NCBI GenBank assembly: GCA_017965425.1
Contig: JAGCPY010000029.1
Span: forward strand, 1 to 64,000
DNA: 64,000 bases
Reading direction: 5' to 3'
From: Bacteroidaceae bacterium
GTDB lineage: Bacteria; Bacteroidota; Bacteroidia; Bacteroidales; Bacteroidaceae
Shown: positions 8,296 through 17,707 of the stretch, piece by piece
How the letters are laid out: the number at the start of each line of letters is the position of its first letter
Position numbering within the stretch: position 1 is the stretch's first letter
Translations under genes and position numbers: made by a program
The notes under the pieces: model-generated
What the model was told of the DNA's origin: nothing
The model's database searches: none
Seen by the model: the letters and a program-made list of their open reading frames with translations, nothing else

Positions 8296-9957
8296 ATGAA
8301 GAAACAACTCTTTCTATTCCTGTATGCGGCAGTGACGAGCATAGCAGCTTCTGCCCAAACTTATTTGTGGGTGCCGACCGACGACCGCTACGCGCTTCCC
8401 TCACGTGTAGATATAACAGGTTCAGACTCCGTTCTGTTTTCAGAAAGGAATATGCGTGTCTATCGCGAGGGCAAGGCTCTGTCCTATACCTATTCGTCGC
8501 TGCTGTCCTTCGGTTCAAAAGCCGACTCCAGTGCCGCCATGCGTCTGGGCATTCCCGACCGTGCGATCTGGAAGCCAACGACCAGCGACAACAACTACAA
8601 CAACGACTATAACAATCCTGAGTCTCAGTGGAGTTTCAAGCGCAGTCAAGAGTCGGAGCACGTCATCGTCTATTGGGACAAACGCTTCGGCGACAACCCC
8701 AATGCCAGCACCGTTCCCTCCAACCTGCGCGTGAACGTGGATGACCTGCTAAAGAAAGCCGAACAGTTCTATGCCACGAATGTGGAAAAGCTCCAAATGG
8801 CAACCCTCGGTGCCGGTACGTCCCGTCTTGACGACTACAAGATGATCATCCATCTGCTCTACGATGATGGCTGGACGGCAGTCGGCTCTGGCTATGACGA
8901 CATGATTGGAGCTTTGTGGGTGACACCTTCGACGTGCCATCCCGTAGGTTCGACGATTGCTCATGAGACGGGTCACTGTTTCCAATATCAGGTGGCAGCA
9001 GACTATCGGAAGCAGGGCGTCACGAACTACACCCAGCGCGGCTGGCGTTATGGCTATGGCTCTAACGGTGGTGGCGGCAATGCCTTTTGGGAGCAGTGCG
9101 CCCAATGGCAGGCCATGCAGGACTATCCGGCAGAAGCTTTCGGTTATCACCTCGATGTGTGGAAGCAGAACTATCATCGCCATCTTTGTCATGAGTGGAT
9201 GCGTTATGCCAGCTATTGGTGGCCCTACGCCCTCACGGAGAAATACGGTTATGCAGCCTACGGTCGCCTGTGGCGTGAGAGCAAGTACCCCGAAGACCCG
9301 TTGCAGACCTACATGCGCCTCTTCTGCGACAATCATCTGGATACTTTCTGGGACGAATACTGGACGGAATATGCGGCCAAGCTACCCAATTACCAGTTCG
9401 CCGATGTCCACAAATATGCAAACAGCCTCTCCTATAAGAACTATCCTATCAACATGAACCTGAACGAAGATGGTTCCTGGCAGGTGGCCTACGCCAGCTG
9501 TCCCGAGACGAGCGGTGTGAACATCATACGCCTGAGTGTGCCTCAGACGACAGGCACGGAAGTGACGGCAGACTTTGTCGGCCTCGATCCCGGTTCTCCG
9601 CTGCACGCTTCAGATCCAGGCAAGTCGTGGAATGGCGACCCTGCAGACGGTGCCAATGCCAGCAAGTTTACGAAGATGACGACCTACAATACTGCCGGAG
9701 CTGCATCCAACAAAGGTTGGAGGTATGGCTTTGTGGCCATTGTGGATGACGAGACCGTCGCTTCGGCACCCTTCCACGATGCCGAGGGAACCGCCTCGTT
9801 CACCATTCCCGCCAACACCCAGCGACTCTACTTTGTGGTCGTCGGTGCACCGACAAAATACGGTCGTCATGCCTGGGACGAGACCGACGGCAACGATCAG
9901 CAATGGCCCTATCGCGTGCGTTTTGGCAATACCCACCGCATGGGTTATCAGAACTGA
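8296..9957 (+). CDS. Secreted DUF6055-like putative zinc metallopeptidase
   Basis: A 553-residue secreted protein (signal peptide about 1-20). Residues 110-400 resemble the DUF6055 family, whose members look like gluzincin metallopeptidases without an assigned substrate. The zinc site is visible: His223-Glu224-x-x-His227 in IAHETGHCFQ, and Glu266 in FWEQCAQWQA as a likely third ligand. The N-terminal 60 residues form a small beta module after the signal, and the C-terminal 150 residues look beta-rich. It has no GxYIVxGKK tail. It sits in the GH127 operon, 3 bp after the small tail protein. Protease activity is inferred from the motif only; the protein could also be a glycan-acting enzyme. Confidence 0.75.
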   Translation: MKKQLFLFLYAAVTSIAASAQTYLWVPTDDRYALPSRVDITGSDSVLFSERNMRVYREGKALSYTYSSLLSFGSKADSSAAMRLGIPDRAIWKPTTSDNNYNNDYNNPESQWSFKRSQESEHVIVYWDKRFGDNPNASTVPSNLRVNVDDLLKKAEQFYATNVEKLQMATLGAGTSRLDDYKMIIHLLYDDGWTAVGSGYDDMIGALWVTPSTCHPVGSTIAHETGHCFQYQVAADYRKQGVTNYTQRGWRYGYGSNGGGGNAFWEQCAQWQAMQDYPAEAFGYHLDVWKQNYHRHLCHEWMRYASYWWPYALTEKYGYAAYGRLWRESKYPEDPLQTYMRLFCDNHLDTFWDEYWTEYAAKLPNYQFADVHKYANSLSYKNYPINMNLNEDGSWQVAYASCPETSGVNIIRLSVPQTTGTEVTADFVGLDPGSPLHASDPGKSWNGDPADGANASKFTKMTTYNTAGAASNKGWRYGFVAIVDDETVASAPFHDAEGTASFTIPANTQRLYFVVVGAPTKYGRHAWDETDGNDQQWPYRVRFGNTHRMGYQN

Positions 9958-10003
9958 GATACTTTCAAAATTCATATTCACCAACAACTAACTATCAACG
10001 CTT

Positions 10004-12439
10004 ATGAAAAAGTACTTTACACGTTTTGTGGCTGTAGCGTTCTGCCTCGTCGCATCGCTGTCAGCCCATGCACAGTTTAGGGCTACGATCGAGCAGTACG
10101 TCAAAGGCTATTCGGTGGATTATGCCAAATTCAGCCTCACGGACGTTGCTGCCGCCTTGGAAACGGATGCCGAGACGCTCGGTTCGGCACTCGCGGAGTG
10201 GCTTGAGGGTGGAAGCACCGACTACTTCTTCCTCAATGCAGACGGAGAACTCAGTAACAATTACACGCAAGGTGGAAAGGGCGGCTTCTGGATGACCGCC
10301 AATCCCGCCGTTCCCACAGGCTGGACAGGCGAGGTGGGTGATGACGTGTGGTACAACGTGTTCTCGGTGGATGAAGAATACATCAACATCGGTATCGGCC
10401 AGCATCCTGATGCCTTCGAGGGTGGCGAGAGCCTCAGCGCTCAGTTTGTCCTTGTCTTTGGTGAGAAACAAGCTACCTTTGACATCACGTTGAACATCCT
10501 GACCGTCGATCTGCCTACTCCCTTTACGACTGTTGCCACATTGGCCGACCACATTGTAGGTGAGCAGACAGTGAAATCTGTCCAGCCCCTGCGTGCTTCC
10601 ACAGATGGTTCCAAGGTCGAGGTGGATGCCGCCGACCTCATTGACAAACTCGGTGTAGATCCTTCACTTTTTGAGAATGTAGTCGGCATGATGGCATACG
10701 CCAAGGTCGTTGTAGCTTCAGGCGAAGATCACTCCATTCAGGATGAACTCACCAATAACGCCACCGAGGGTGATGGCTGGTGGTTCATTCAGGCGACAGA
10801 CAAAGAGCAGAACAACCTTGCGGGCGAATTTGCCGCTGGCAACATCACAGAGGGCCTGTTCTATGTGAATGGCTTCTCGTTCAATGCAGCGGATAACATC
10901 CTCACGGCCACCATCGGTCAGAGCGGTTCGCTGAATGTCGATGACGACATGACGGCAGACATCTATTTCATTTACGGCGAGAAAGTCTATGTCATCCACT
11001 TCAACCTCGTTGTGGTGGAACCCACCGTCATCCCCATCGACCCCGCCAATGAGGTAGGTTCTCAGGATATCGTCATCGAGCAATATCCGAACAACGACTA
11101 TTCCACCAGTTCCATTGAGGTTGATATCGTGGCCGTGGCCGACGCACTCGGCGTTGCCGTTGCCGATGTCAAGTTCTGGGCAAAGGACGAGAACGGCGGT
11201 TTCACTGATGCTTCCTCTGGTGAGCGTGGTGGCTATTGGGTCAACCGCGACGGCGTCGTCGTCAAGTGGGGACAGAGCAGCGTTGTCTGTGTCAATCCCA
11301 ACACCGCCGGCGACTTCTCGAAATACGCCCTCTGTCAGTACCCTGGTGCTTTTGCCGTGGGCGAATCCATGACCTATCAACTCTACCTGACGGACGGTGG
11401 CGAAAAGTACTACACGCTCAACATCACCCTCAATGTGATTGAGAAGCCGGCTCCGACCCTTGAATTTGTCAGCGTTGCCACCCGTGCGGTGAACATTCAG
11501 ACCGTTCCCGCAGGCGTCTATCCCATCGACATGACCTACGACATCGACTTTGATGAATTGGAATCGTTGATTGGCACTCGCTCTCCGAAGCTTTATGCCC
11601 GTGAAGCACCCGCCAATGAAGAAGAAAGCTGGACAGGACGCTATTCCGATGCCTACAGCTGCGATCCCAAGCCTGGTTTCTGGATGAGTGCAGATGGCTA
11701 TGCTTCCGTTTGGGGCAGCACGCCTTGGGGATTCAGCTATCAGGAAGCCGAAATGAACTTCATCTTCTTCCAATTGCCGAACAACAGCCATGTGGGTGAT
11801 GTCTATAAAGCACCCATCTATTTAGTCAACGAAACGACGGGCAAGATGATTACCTACAACTTCACCATCAGTTTCGTCGAGACCGTTATTCCCGAAGCCC
11901 AAATCGTGGGTCGCGAGAGTCTTGTCCTGCCCGTCACCTTGACCGAAAATGACTATGAAGACACCCCCGTTGACATGACCGCATGTCTGGAGGCTCTGGG
12001 CGTTGAAAGCGTGGGCAATCTCCTGGCAGAACAAAGCTTGGCTATCCTGGATCAAGACGGAAACTTCTCCAGCATCGTGAAGCCTTCTGAGAGCTTTGAG
12101 TTGGATGCCAACGGCTGTCTTGACACGGAAGAAGGCCGTCCAAATGCCAAGCTCAGTATCGTGCTGGAAGACGAGGACGACACCGTGGCCAACTTCTCGG
12201 TGACCAACATGCACTTCCTGGAAGGCGACAAGGTCATGGCCACCTTCGGCTTTACCTACGGCGAGAAGCGCTATGTCTTCAACATCACTTTCGTGGATGC
12301 GAACGCCTTTGTGGGCATCGGCGACGTGAAGAAAAACGCCGCTACTGCTCCCGTTTTCGACCTCGCAGGTCGTCGTGTCGCGGTTCCTGCACAGCGTGGA
12401 ATCTACCTCCGCGATGGGAAGAAAGTGGCTGTGAAGTAA
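10004..12439 (+). CDS. Five-repeat DUF4859-like surface protein with sorting tail
   Basis: An 811-residue protein with a signal peptide (1-23) and five consecutive modules of about 140-160 residues (roughly 24-170, 184-345, 352-490, 495-640, 640-780). Each has a short helix with pattern DVAAALGV, a Gly/Trp-rich segment (GGFWM, GGYWVN, PGFWMSADG) and a terminal strand pair ending in FxxTYGEKxYxFNITF. This pattern matches DUF4859, a Bacteroidetes domain of unknown function often attached to glycan-active proteins. The C terminus (FDLAGRRV...RGIYLRDGKKVAVK) is a type IX-like tail. It is the last gene of the GH127 operon, 46 bp after the metallopeptidase. A glycan-binding or scaffolding role is inferred. 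Confidence 0.7.
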   Translation: MKKYFTRFVAVAFCLVASLSAHAQFRATIEQYVKGYSVDYAKFSLTDVAAALETDAETLGSALAEWLEGGSTDYFFLNADGELSNNYTQGGKGGFWMTANPAVPTGWTGEVGDDVWYNVFSVDEEYINIGIGQHPDAFEGGESLSAQFVLVFGEKQATFDITLNILTVDLPTPFTTVATLADHIVGEQTVKSVQPLRASTDGSKVEVDAADLIDKLGVDPSLFENVVGMMAYAKVVVASGEDHSIQDELTNNATEGDGWWFIQATDKEQNNLAGEFAAGNITEGLFYVNGFSFNAADNILTATIGQSGSLNVDDDMTADIYFIYGEKVYVIHFNLVVVEPTVIPIDPANEVGSQDIVIEQYPNNDYSTSSIEVDIVAVADALGVAVADVKFWAKDENGGFTDASSGERGGYWVNRDGVVVKWGQSSVVCVNPNTAGDFSKYALCQYPGAFAVGESMTYQLYLTDGGEKYYTLNITLNVIEKPAPTLEFVSVATRAVNIQTVPAGVYPIDMTYDIDFDELESLIGTRSPKLYAREAPANEEESWTGRYSDAYSCDPKPGFWMSADGYASVWGSTPWGFSYQEAEMNFIFFQLPNNSHVGDVYKAPIYLVNETTGKMITYNFTISFVETVIPEAQIVGRESLVLPVTLTENDYEDTPVDMTACLEALGVESVGNLLAEQSLAILDQDGNFSSIVKPSESFELDANGCLDTEEGRPNAKLSIVLEDEDDTVANFSVTNMHFLEGDKVMATFGFTYGEKRYVFNITFVDANAFVGIGDVKKNAATAPVFDLAGRRVAVPAQRGIYLRDGKKVAVK

Positions 12440-12531
12440 GCTTAACAGACTTATAGTCAGCGAACTGCAAAATAGCGCGAAAGATGGAGGCGTTGTTCTT
12501 GTAGAAGCTACACCCTGTCTTTAGCGAATAA

Positions 12532-12730
12532 TCCCTCAATCCCTCACCTCGCAAGTTATCGTTCTGTTTATGAGCGGCTTGCAGGTGAGGGATTGGTGAG
12601 GGAAAGGTGAGGGATGGTGAGGGTTTTTGTGTTTCCCTCACCATCCCTCACCTTTCCCTCACCATTCTCTCACCAGTAAATGCCTTATGGTCAATGACAT
12701 ACCCCCTTCTGTGAGGGATTGAGGCTTTCT
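12532..12730. repeat. 200-bp GGTGAGGGA palindromic element, copy A
   Basis: Outer arms CCTCAATCCCTCACC (12534-12548) and TGTGAGGGATTGAGG (12710-12724) are inverted. An inner inverted repeat of stacked GGTGAGGGA units (12583-12623) faces CCCTCACC units (12635-12674). It starts 93 bp after the stop of the five-repeat protein. The same architecture recurs at 31441 and 59394. No protein can be assigned to it. With the 22-bp array and the 27-bp alternating tract it fills the 12440-12935 intergenic region. Confidence 0.85.
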
Positions 12731-12745
12731 CGAACATTCCCTAAG

Positions 12746-12772
12746 ACGCGCGTGTACGTACGCGCGCGCGTG
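12746..12772. repeat. 27-bp alternating purine-pyrimidine tract
   Basis: Every step from 12746 to 12772 alternates purine and pyrimidine, mostly CG and TG/TA (core CGTGTACGTACGCGCGCG). Such DNA can adopt the Z form. It lies between palindrome A and the 22-bp array A. Confidence 0.8.
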
Positions 12773-12773
12773 A

Positions 12774-12839
12774 GGATGTACACCTCTTTCATGGAAGGTG
12801 TACACGTTCAGGCCTATTCGTCTATACAAAAAGCGGCTT
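12774..12839 (+). repeat. 22-bp tandem repeat array, copy A
   Basis: Units at 12774-12795 and 12796-12817 (GGTGTACACGTTCAGG core in the second) are followed by a degenerate third. Spacing is exactly 22 bp. The array lies upstream of the C10 protease promoter at 12898. Confidence 0.7.
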
Positions 12840-12897
12840 CGTGCAGACGAAAAGTGTTTTTTCGTCAGGAAAATGGTGTGGGTTGGATAAAAATCAT

Positions 12898-12905
12898 TAT
12901 ATTTG
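12898..12905 (+). promoter_or_regulatory. Bacteroidetes -7 box for the C10 protease gene
   Basis: TATATTTG fits TAnnTTTG and lies 31 bp before the ATG at 12936. An in-frame TTG at 12903 overlaps the box and so cannot be the start of this transcript. Confidence 0.65.
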
Positions 12906-12935
12906 CCCCCGAAAACTAACTTTCAACCTAAGGAT

Positions 12936-15900
12936 ATGATGTTTTTTACATGTTTCCGCCGTCCACAGCGATGGCTTTTCGTGATGCTTTGTCTTTTGAC
13001 GACGCTCCAAGTCAGTGCCGACCCTATTACTCGTCAGCAAGCTTTGCAACAGGCTTCACGCTTTCTCGAAGGCCGCACAGGTAGCCGGCTGCTCACACCC
13101 GTAGATAATGGGCGCAAACTGGCTCCGCGAAACAAGAATGCCGCCACGGGTCACGACCTCTATTATGTCTTCAACCGTGGTGCCGGTGAGGGTTATATCA
13201 TCATTTCGGGCGACGACCTCGCAGAACCCGTCATCTGCTATTCAGAGTCGGGTGAGTTTGACTACACGCAGATCGCTCCTGCCATGCGTTACATGCTTGA
13301 CGGCCATGCGCGTGAGGTGGAGTTTATCAGCGCACACGCAGAGGAAATCAAGGCAACCCCGCGACGTGCCTTGAAGACACATCCTGCTGTTGGAATCCTG
13401 TGTACGTCCCGCTGGAACCAAGGTTCGCCCTACAATGACGACTGCCCAAACTTCTTCGGTCAGGGTCGCTCCGTAACGGGTTGCGTGGCGACGGCGATGG
13501 CCCAGTTGCTGTATTATCAGCGTGCGAAGTCAGTGACGGAGACGCAAGCAGAGATGCCTTCTTATCAGAATCCGACAGACTATAACGGCCAAAAGATGAT
13601 TGTGGAAGGCATTCCAGAGCATTCGCCTATTGACTGGGATAACATGCTCGACACGTATGGCAGCAGTGCCACGGGCAAGCAGAAGAAGGCCGTGGCTCAA
13701 CTGATGCACTATTGTGGTGTCGCCGTTGAGATGGGTTACTCGAACACGGCCAGTGGTGCTTATTCGTCCAACGTGCCGACGGCTTTTCAGAAATATTTCG
13801 GTTACGGCAGCTCAACACGTTATTTGTGGCGGAACGACTATTCGGAAGAGAAGTGGGACGAAATCATCTATAATGAGATTGCCAATAGTCGTCCCGTATA
13901 TCTGAGTGGTGCTAATTCCGAAGGCGGTCATGCCTTCGTCTGCGACGGCTACGATGGCAACAAATGCTATCACATCAACTGGGGTTGGGGAGGCAGCAGC
14001 GACAACTATTTCCTGCTGTCGAGTCTGAATCCCTCTTCGCAGGGCATTGGCGGCACGGGCGACGGATACAACCAGCAGCAGGAGGCTGTCATCGGTATCG
14101 AACCGGAGAACTATTTATCGCGCTCGCTGCCCATCAGCAACAGCACCCTTCGTTCACTGTGCACAAAAGCCTTCGATGCCGATGGCGACGGGGTGCTGAC
14201 GTATGGTGAAGCCGCTGCTGTGACGGACCTCGGGACGACGTTCAAGGAAACCAGGATATCGACGTTCAACGAACTCTACTACTTCTCTGGTCTGACGTCG
14301 ATTGGCGACGATGCCTTCAGCGGTTGTGCAATGCTCACGACGGTGAAACTGCCTAAGCACTTGAAGCACATCGGGGCTCGGGCCTTCAAGGGATGCGCGA
14401 AGTTGAAGACGATGGTATTGTCAGACAGTCTCACCTCCATCGGGGAGGAGGCTTTTGAAGGTTGCAAGGTCTTTGCGCTAACGAGCCTGCCTGATGGCAT
14501 CATGCAGATTCCCGCGCGAACCTTCCAGAACTGCGAAGCTTTGACGACGATGACGCTGCCGTTGAATGTCGCGTTCATCGGGGATGAGGCTTTTGCTGGT
14601 TGCACCAAACTGAAAAGTGTGACCGTGCGTAATTTCTTACCTGAAAACATCAAGTTGGGCAACAACGTCTTCGACGGGGTGAGTCTTGAAGCCGCTACGC
14701 TCAACGTCAGACAAGGCACCAGCTCCTACTTCCAGGCGGCCAGCCAATGGAATGCCTTTGGCAATATCTACCAGCAACGTGACCTCTCCTACGGACGTTT
14801 CCTCAACGAACCGCTCGTGCTGAAAGATCTATATGTCTATAATGTAGGAACAGGACGCTATTTGACCAAAGGCGAGGCGTACGGAACCCAAGCCGTGGTT
14901 GCAGAAACCGACGAACCCATGCGATTCCAGTTGCGACGCAGTGCGGCGATGGCCGATGGGGTCTATTATCTCTACTCCAACGACACAGGGAATGAGAATG
15001 CTCACATTCTCTTCCGCACCAATACAGACAAGACCGTTGGTCAAGGCATCAATGCCTGCTTCGTAGATGGTGCCGACTCGAAAAGAACCGACTCCTCACA
15101 TCCGGCATACTGGAAGGTGGCGTCAGTTTCTGAAGGCATCTTCACGTTGCAGATTCCGTCGAATGTCAAAGGCTATGTGGCGTCGCAATATTTAGGCGTG
15201 CTGCCCTCACATGCCAGCGATTACTCGTTCCCGACGTACGGCATCTACAGCGACGTCGTCTATGAGGAGTATCCTCTCAATTGCCAATGGCGTTTCGTGG
15301 AGTACAATGAGGCGGATGTTAAACGCTTCCAGAGTGCACAAGTGTTGGAACGTTTGCTGGCCAAAGCCGACACACGCCATATCGGTGCAGCCAACGAACA
15401 AGCGGTCTATGACAATCTCGACAGCAGCGAAGAAGAACTGCGTGCTGCGCAGCGCTCCCTCCGCAGCAAGCTCGGCTTGATGGACTTCGCAGATGAGAAC
15501 GTTCGCAAGATTTGTGTAGATCATTTCGACGTTGACGGCGATGGCGAACTGTCTGCCTCGGAAATCGATGCCGTTCCAAGTCTGGAGTATGAATTCAACA
15601 CCAACAAGAACATTGTTTCCTTCGACGAGCTCCAGCAGTTCTCTCATCTGACAATGCTCTATGGCAACAGCTTCCAGAACTGCTCCAACCTTCAGAGCAT
15701 CAAGTTCCCAGAAGGACTCGCGCGCATCTACTACTCAGCCTTTAGCGGATGCCGCAAGCTGTCCAGCATCGAACTTCCCGAATGTCTGGTCTATATCGGG
15801 CAAAGGGCTTTTGCCAGCTGCGTGGCCTTGAACGAGGTGACCGTTCTCAATCCTGACCCGTCTTCCATCTCGCTTGGAACCAACGTGTTTGCCGGCGTGA

Positions 15901-17690
15901 ATCTGGCCGATGCCACGCTCTACGTTCCTTTCGGCTCTAAAGAGCTCTTTGCTGAGGCCGACCAATGGAAGGCTTTTGGCACTATCAAGGAGATTCGTGC
16001 ACGCACAATGCCTCCCTTCTCTCCCTTCGTCGCCAATGCGCCTGGCTATCTCTTCAACCTCGGCACTCGTCGCTTCCTCGGCAACGGAGAAGCCTACGGC
16101 ACCCAGGCGGTCGTCAACGAAACAGGATTGCTCTACCAATTCCGTCGCACCAGTCGTATGGCGGAAGGCGTCTATTATCTCTATTCCGAAGAGACCGGAC
16201 AGTCCAACAAAATCCTTTTCCGTACCGACGAGGATTCCAAGGTGGGCGCAGGTGTGAAGACATGCTTTGTCGATGGGACGTCTTCCACGAAGGCCTATTG
16301 GCGGGTGGATTCTGTCGGTGTGGGCATTTACACCTTGCAGGTGCCAGAGAGCGATGCCTCGTTTGTCGATGGTGAATACCTGGGCGTGCAACTCGACCAT
16401 GAATCCAAAGCTGCCTATCCGACGTTCGGACTCTATTGGGATGTGGTGGCTGACGACAATCCTCGTTCTTGTCAGTGGGCATTCATCCTTGCGGAGGATG
16501 TCAATGCAGCCCGCACGATGGACAGCAAGGCCCTTGAACTCAAACAGCTCCTGACGATGGCTGCTGAACGCCAAATGGAGGCCGTCGAGGAACAAGCCGT
16601 TTATGACGACCCGGCCAGTACGCTTTCTCAGCTTTCCGATGCGATTGCTTCACTGCGCAGGAAATACCATTTCATCACCTTTGCTGACGAACGGGCCAAG
16701 GCGCTCTGCCTCAACGAATGGGACGGAAATGGCGACGGTGAGCTCAGCCTGGAGGAAGCGGCGGCTGTCACAGACCTCGGCACCCGCTTCAAAAGTGCGT
16801 CGAGCGTCAAGAGTTTCGAGGAACTGCGTTTCTTTACAGGATTAACCAAGATAGATGACGACGCTTTCCGCAGCTGTTCGGGCATGACTTCTGTCTATGT
16901 GCCTGCGCATGTGACGGCCATCGGCAGCAATGTCTTCACTGGTTGCAGCGCCCTCAAATATGTGGCCATTCCTGGCGGCAAACCCGAAATGGGAACCACG
17001 TTGGCACGCACCATCACGCTCTTCGTGCCTCAAGAACAGCTCGAAGCATACGCTGCTGACGAACAGTTTAACCGTGCCACCATTGTTCCTTACACGGGCG
17101 TGCCTACTGTTCAGGCTGAGGATGCCGCACGCGCCTACGGACGTACGAACAGCCGATTCAGCTACACCGTGTCTGGGGCACCCATCAATGGTGAACCCAC
17201 CCTCTCCTGCGATGCCGTCGCCACCACGCCCGTCGGCGACTATCCTATCGTCATCGAGGCTGGCACCATCACCAGCGAAGGACTCCGTCTGGTCAACGGC
17301 ACCATGACCGTTGAACCTGCCGAGGTGACCGTGAAGGTACAGAACTGCGAACGTCCACGCGGCGTCGCCAATCCCGACTTCACCGCCACCTATTCCGGAT
17401 GGAAGAACCGGGAGAAGGCTGAAGAAGTCATGCTCACATGGCCAACCTTCGAGTGCGACGCCACTCCCGACAGCCCCGCCGGCACCTACGAGATTCGTGC
17501 CTATGGTGCAGAGGCACAGAACTATCAGTTCATCTACGAAGCCGGTACACTCACCGTCACAAATGCGGATGGTATCGACAACCTGGCCGCCGACGGCAAA
17601 CAACATACAACTTACGATTTGTCAGGCCGCAAGGTAACAACACCACAACGTGGCGTCTACATTGTAGACGGAAAGAAGATTGTCAAGTAA
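12936..17690 (+). CDS. C10 (streptopain/interpain-like) cysteine protease with EF-hand, LRR and lectin-like modules
   Basis: A 1584-residue secreted protease. After a signal peptide and a propeptide-like region (about 25-130) comes a C10 peptidase domain (145-395) with nucleophile Cys183 in GCVATAMAQ and His332 in GGHAFVCDGYDG, followed by HINWGWGG. Three repeating supermodules follow. Each opens with a calcium-loop-like motif (DADGDGVLTYGEA about 413, DVDGDGELSASE about 864, DGNGDGELSLEE about 1261) and continues into a BspA-type LRR_5 stretch (IGDDAFSGC). The first two add a lectin-like module with GEAYGTQAVV. An MBG-like domain pair spans about 1388-1545. The tail YDLSGRKV...GVYIVDGKKIVK suggests type IX secretion to the surface. 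The start at 12936 is chosen from the promoter box and the nearby AAGGA. Family members degrade host proteins. Confidence 0.92.
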   Translation: MMFFTCFRRPQRWLFVMLCLLTTLQVSADPITRQQALQQASRFLEGRTGSRLLTPVDNGRKLAPRNKNAATGHDLYYVFNRGAGEGYIIISGDDLAEPVICYSESGEFDYTQIAPAMRYMLDGHAREVEFISAHAEEIKATPRRALKTHPAVGILCTSRWNQGSPYNDDCPNFFGQGRSVTGCVATAMAQLLYYQRAKSVTETQAEMPSYQNPTDYNGQKMIVEGIPEHSPIDWDNMLDTYGSSATGKQKKAVAQLMHYCGVAVEMGYSNTASGAYSSNVPTAFQKYFGYGSSTRYLWRNDYSEEKWDEIIYNEIANSRPVYLSGANSEGGHAFVCDGYDGNKCYHINWGWGGSSDNYFLLSSLNPSSQGIGGTGDGYNQQQEAVIGIEPENYLSRSLPISNSTLRSLCTKAFDADGDGVLTYGEAAAVTDLGTTFKETRISTFNELYYFSGLTSIGDDAFSGCAMLTTVKLPKHLKHIGARAFKGCAKLKTMVLSDSLTSIGEEAFEGCKVFALTSLPDGIMQIPARTFQNCEALTTMTLPLNVAFIGDEAFAGCTKLKSVTVRNFLPENIKLGNNVFDGVSLEAATLNVRQGTSSYFQAASQWNAFGNIYQQRDLSYGRFLNEPLVLKDLYVYNVGTGRYLTKGEAYGTQAVVAETDEPMRFQLRRSAAMADGVYYLYSNDTGNENAHILFRTNTDKTVGQGINACFVDGADSKRTDSSHPAYWKVASVSEGIFTLQIPSNVKGYVASQYLGVLPSHASDYSFPTYGIYSDVVYEEYPLNCQWRFVEYNEADVKRFQSAQVLERLLAKADTRHIGAANEQAVYDNLDSSEEELRAAQRSLRSKLGLMDFADENVRKICVDHFDVDGDGELSASEIDAVPSLEYEFNTNKNIVSFDELQQFSHLTMLYGNSFQNCSNLQSIKFPEGLARIYYSAFSGCRKLSSIELPECLVYIGQRAFASCVALNEVTVLNPDPSSISLGTNVFAGVNLADATLYVPFGSKELFAEADQWKAFGTIKEIRARTMPPFSPFVANAPGYLFNLGTRRFLGNGEAYGTQAVVNETGLLYQFRRTSRMAEGVYYLYSEETGQSNKILFRTDEDSKVGAGVKTCFVDGTSSTKAYWRVDSVGVGIYTLQVPESDASFVDGEYLGVQLDHESKAAYPTFGLYWDVVADDNPRSCQWAFILAEDVNAARTMDSKALELKQLLTMAAERQMEAVEEQAVYDDPASTLSQLSDAIASLRRKYHFITFADERAKALCLNEWDGNGDGELSLEEAAAVTDLGTRFKSASSVKSFEELRFFTGLTKIDDDAFRSCSGMTSVYVPAHVTAIGSNVFTGCSALKYVAIPGGKPEMGTTLARTITLFVPQEQLEAYAADEQFNRATIVPYTGVPTVQAEDAARAYGRTNSRFSYTVSGAPINGEPTLSCDAVATTPVGDYPIVIEAGTITSEGLRLVNGTMTVEPAEVTVKVQNCERPRGVANPDFTATYSGWKNREKAEEVMLTWPTFECDATPDSPAGTYEIRAYGAEAQNYQFIYEAGTLTVTNADGIDNLAADGKQHTTYDLSGRKVTTPQRGVYIVDGKKIVK

Positions 17691-17707
17691 ATAGATAAGG
17701 AAGCTTA

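Noticed and set aside
12342..12644. Possible 100-residue minus-strand gene across the palindromic element A
   Set aside because: It runs through the repeat into the end of the neighbouring gene and has no homology-like features or promoter box.
12532..12839. CRISPR array reading of the GGTGAGGGA and 22-bp repeats
   Set aside because: Units are contiguous or inverted with no unique spacers, and no cas genes are near. The 22-bp units are back-to-back tandem copies.
12903..12935. TTG at 12903 as start of the C10 protease, and TTG at 28905 for the barrel protein
   Set aside because: Both TTG codons lie inside TAnnTTTG promoter boxes. The downstream ATGs (12936 and 28953) give proper signal peptides.
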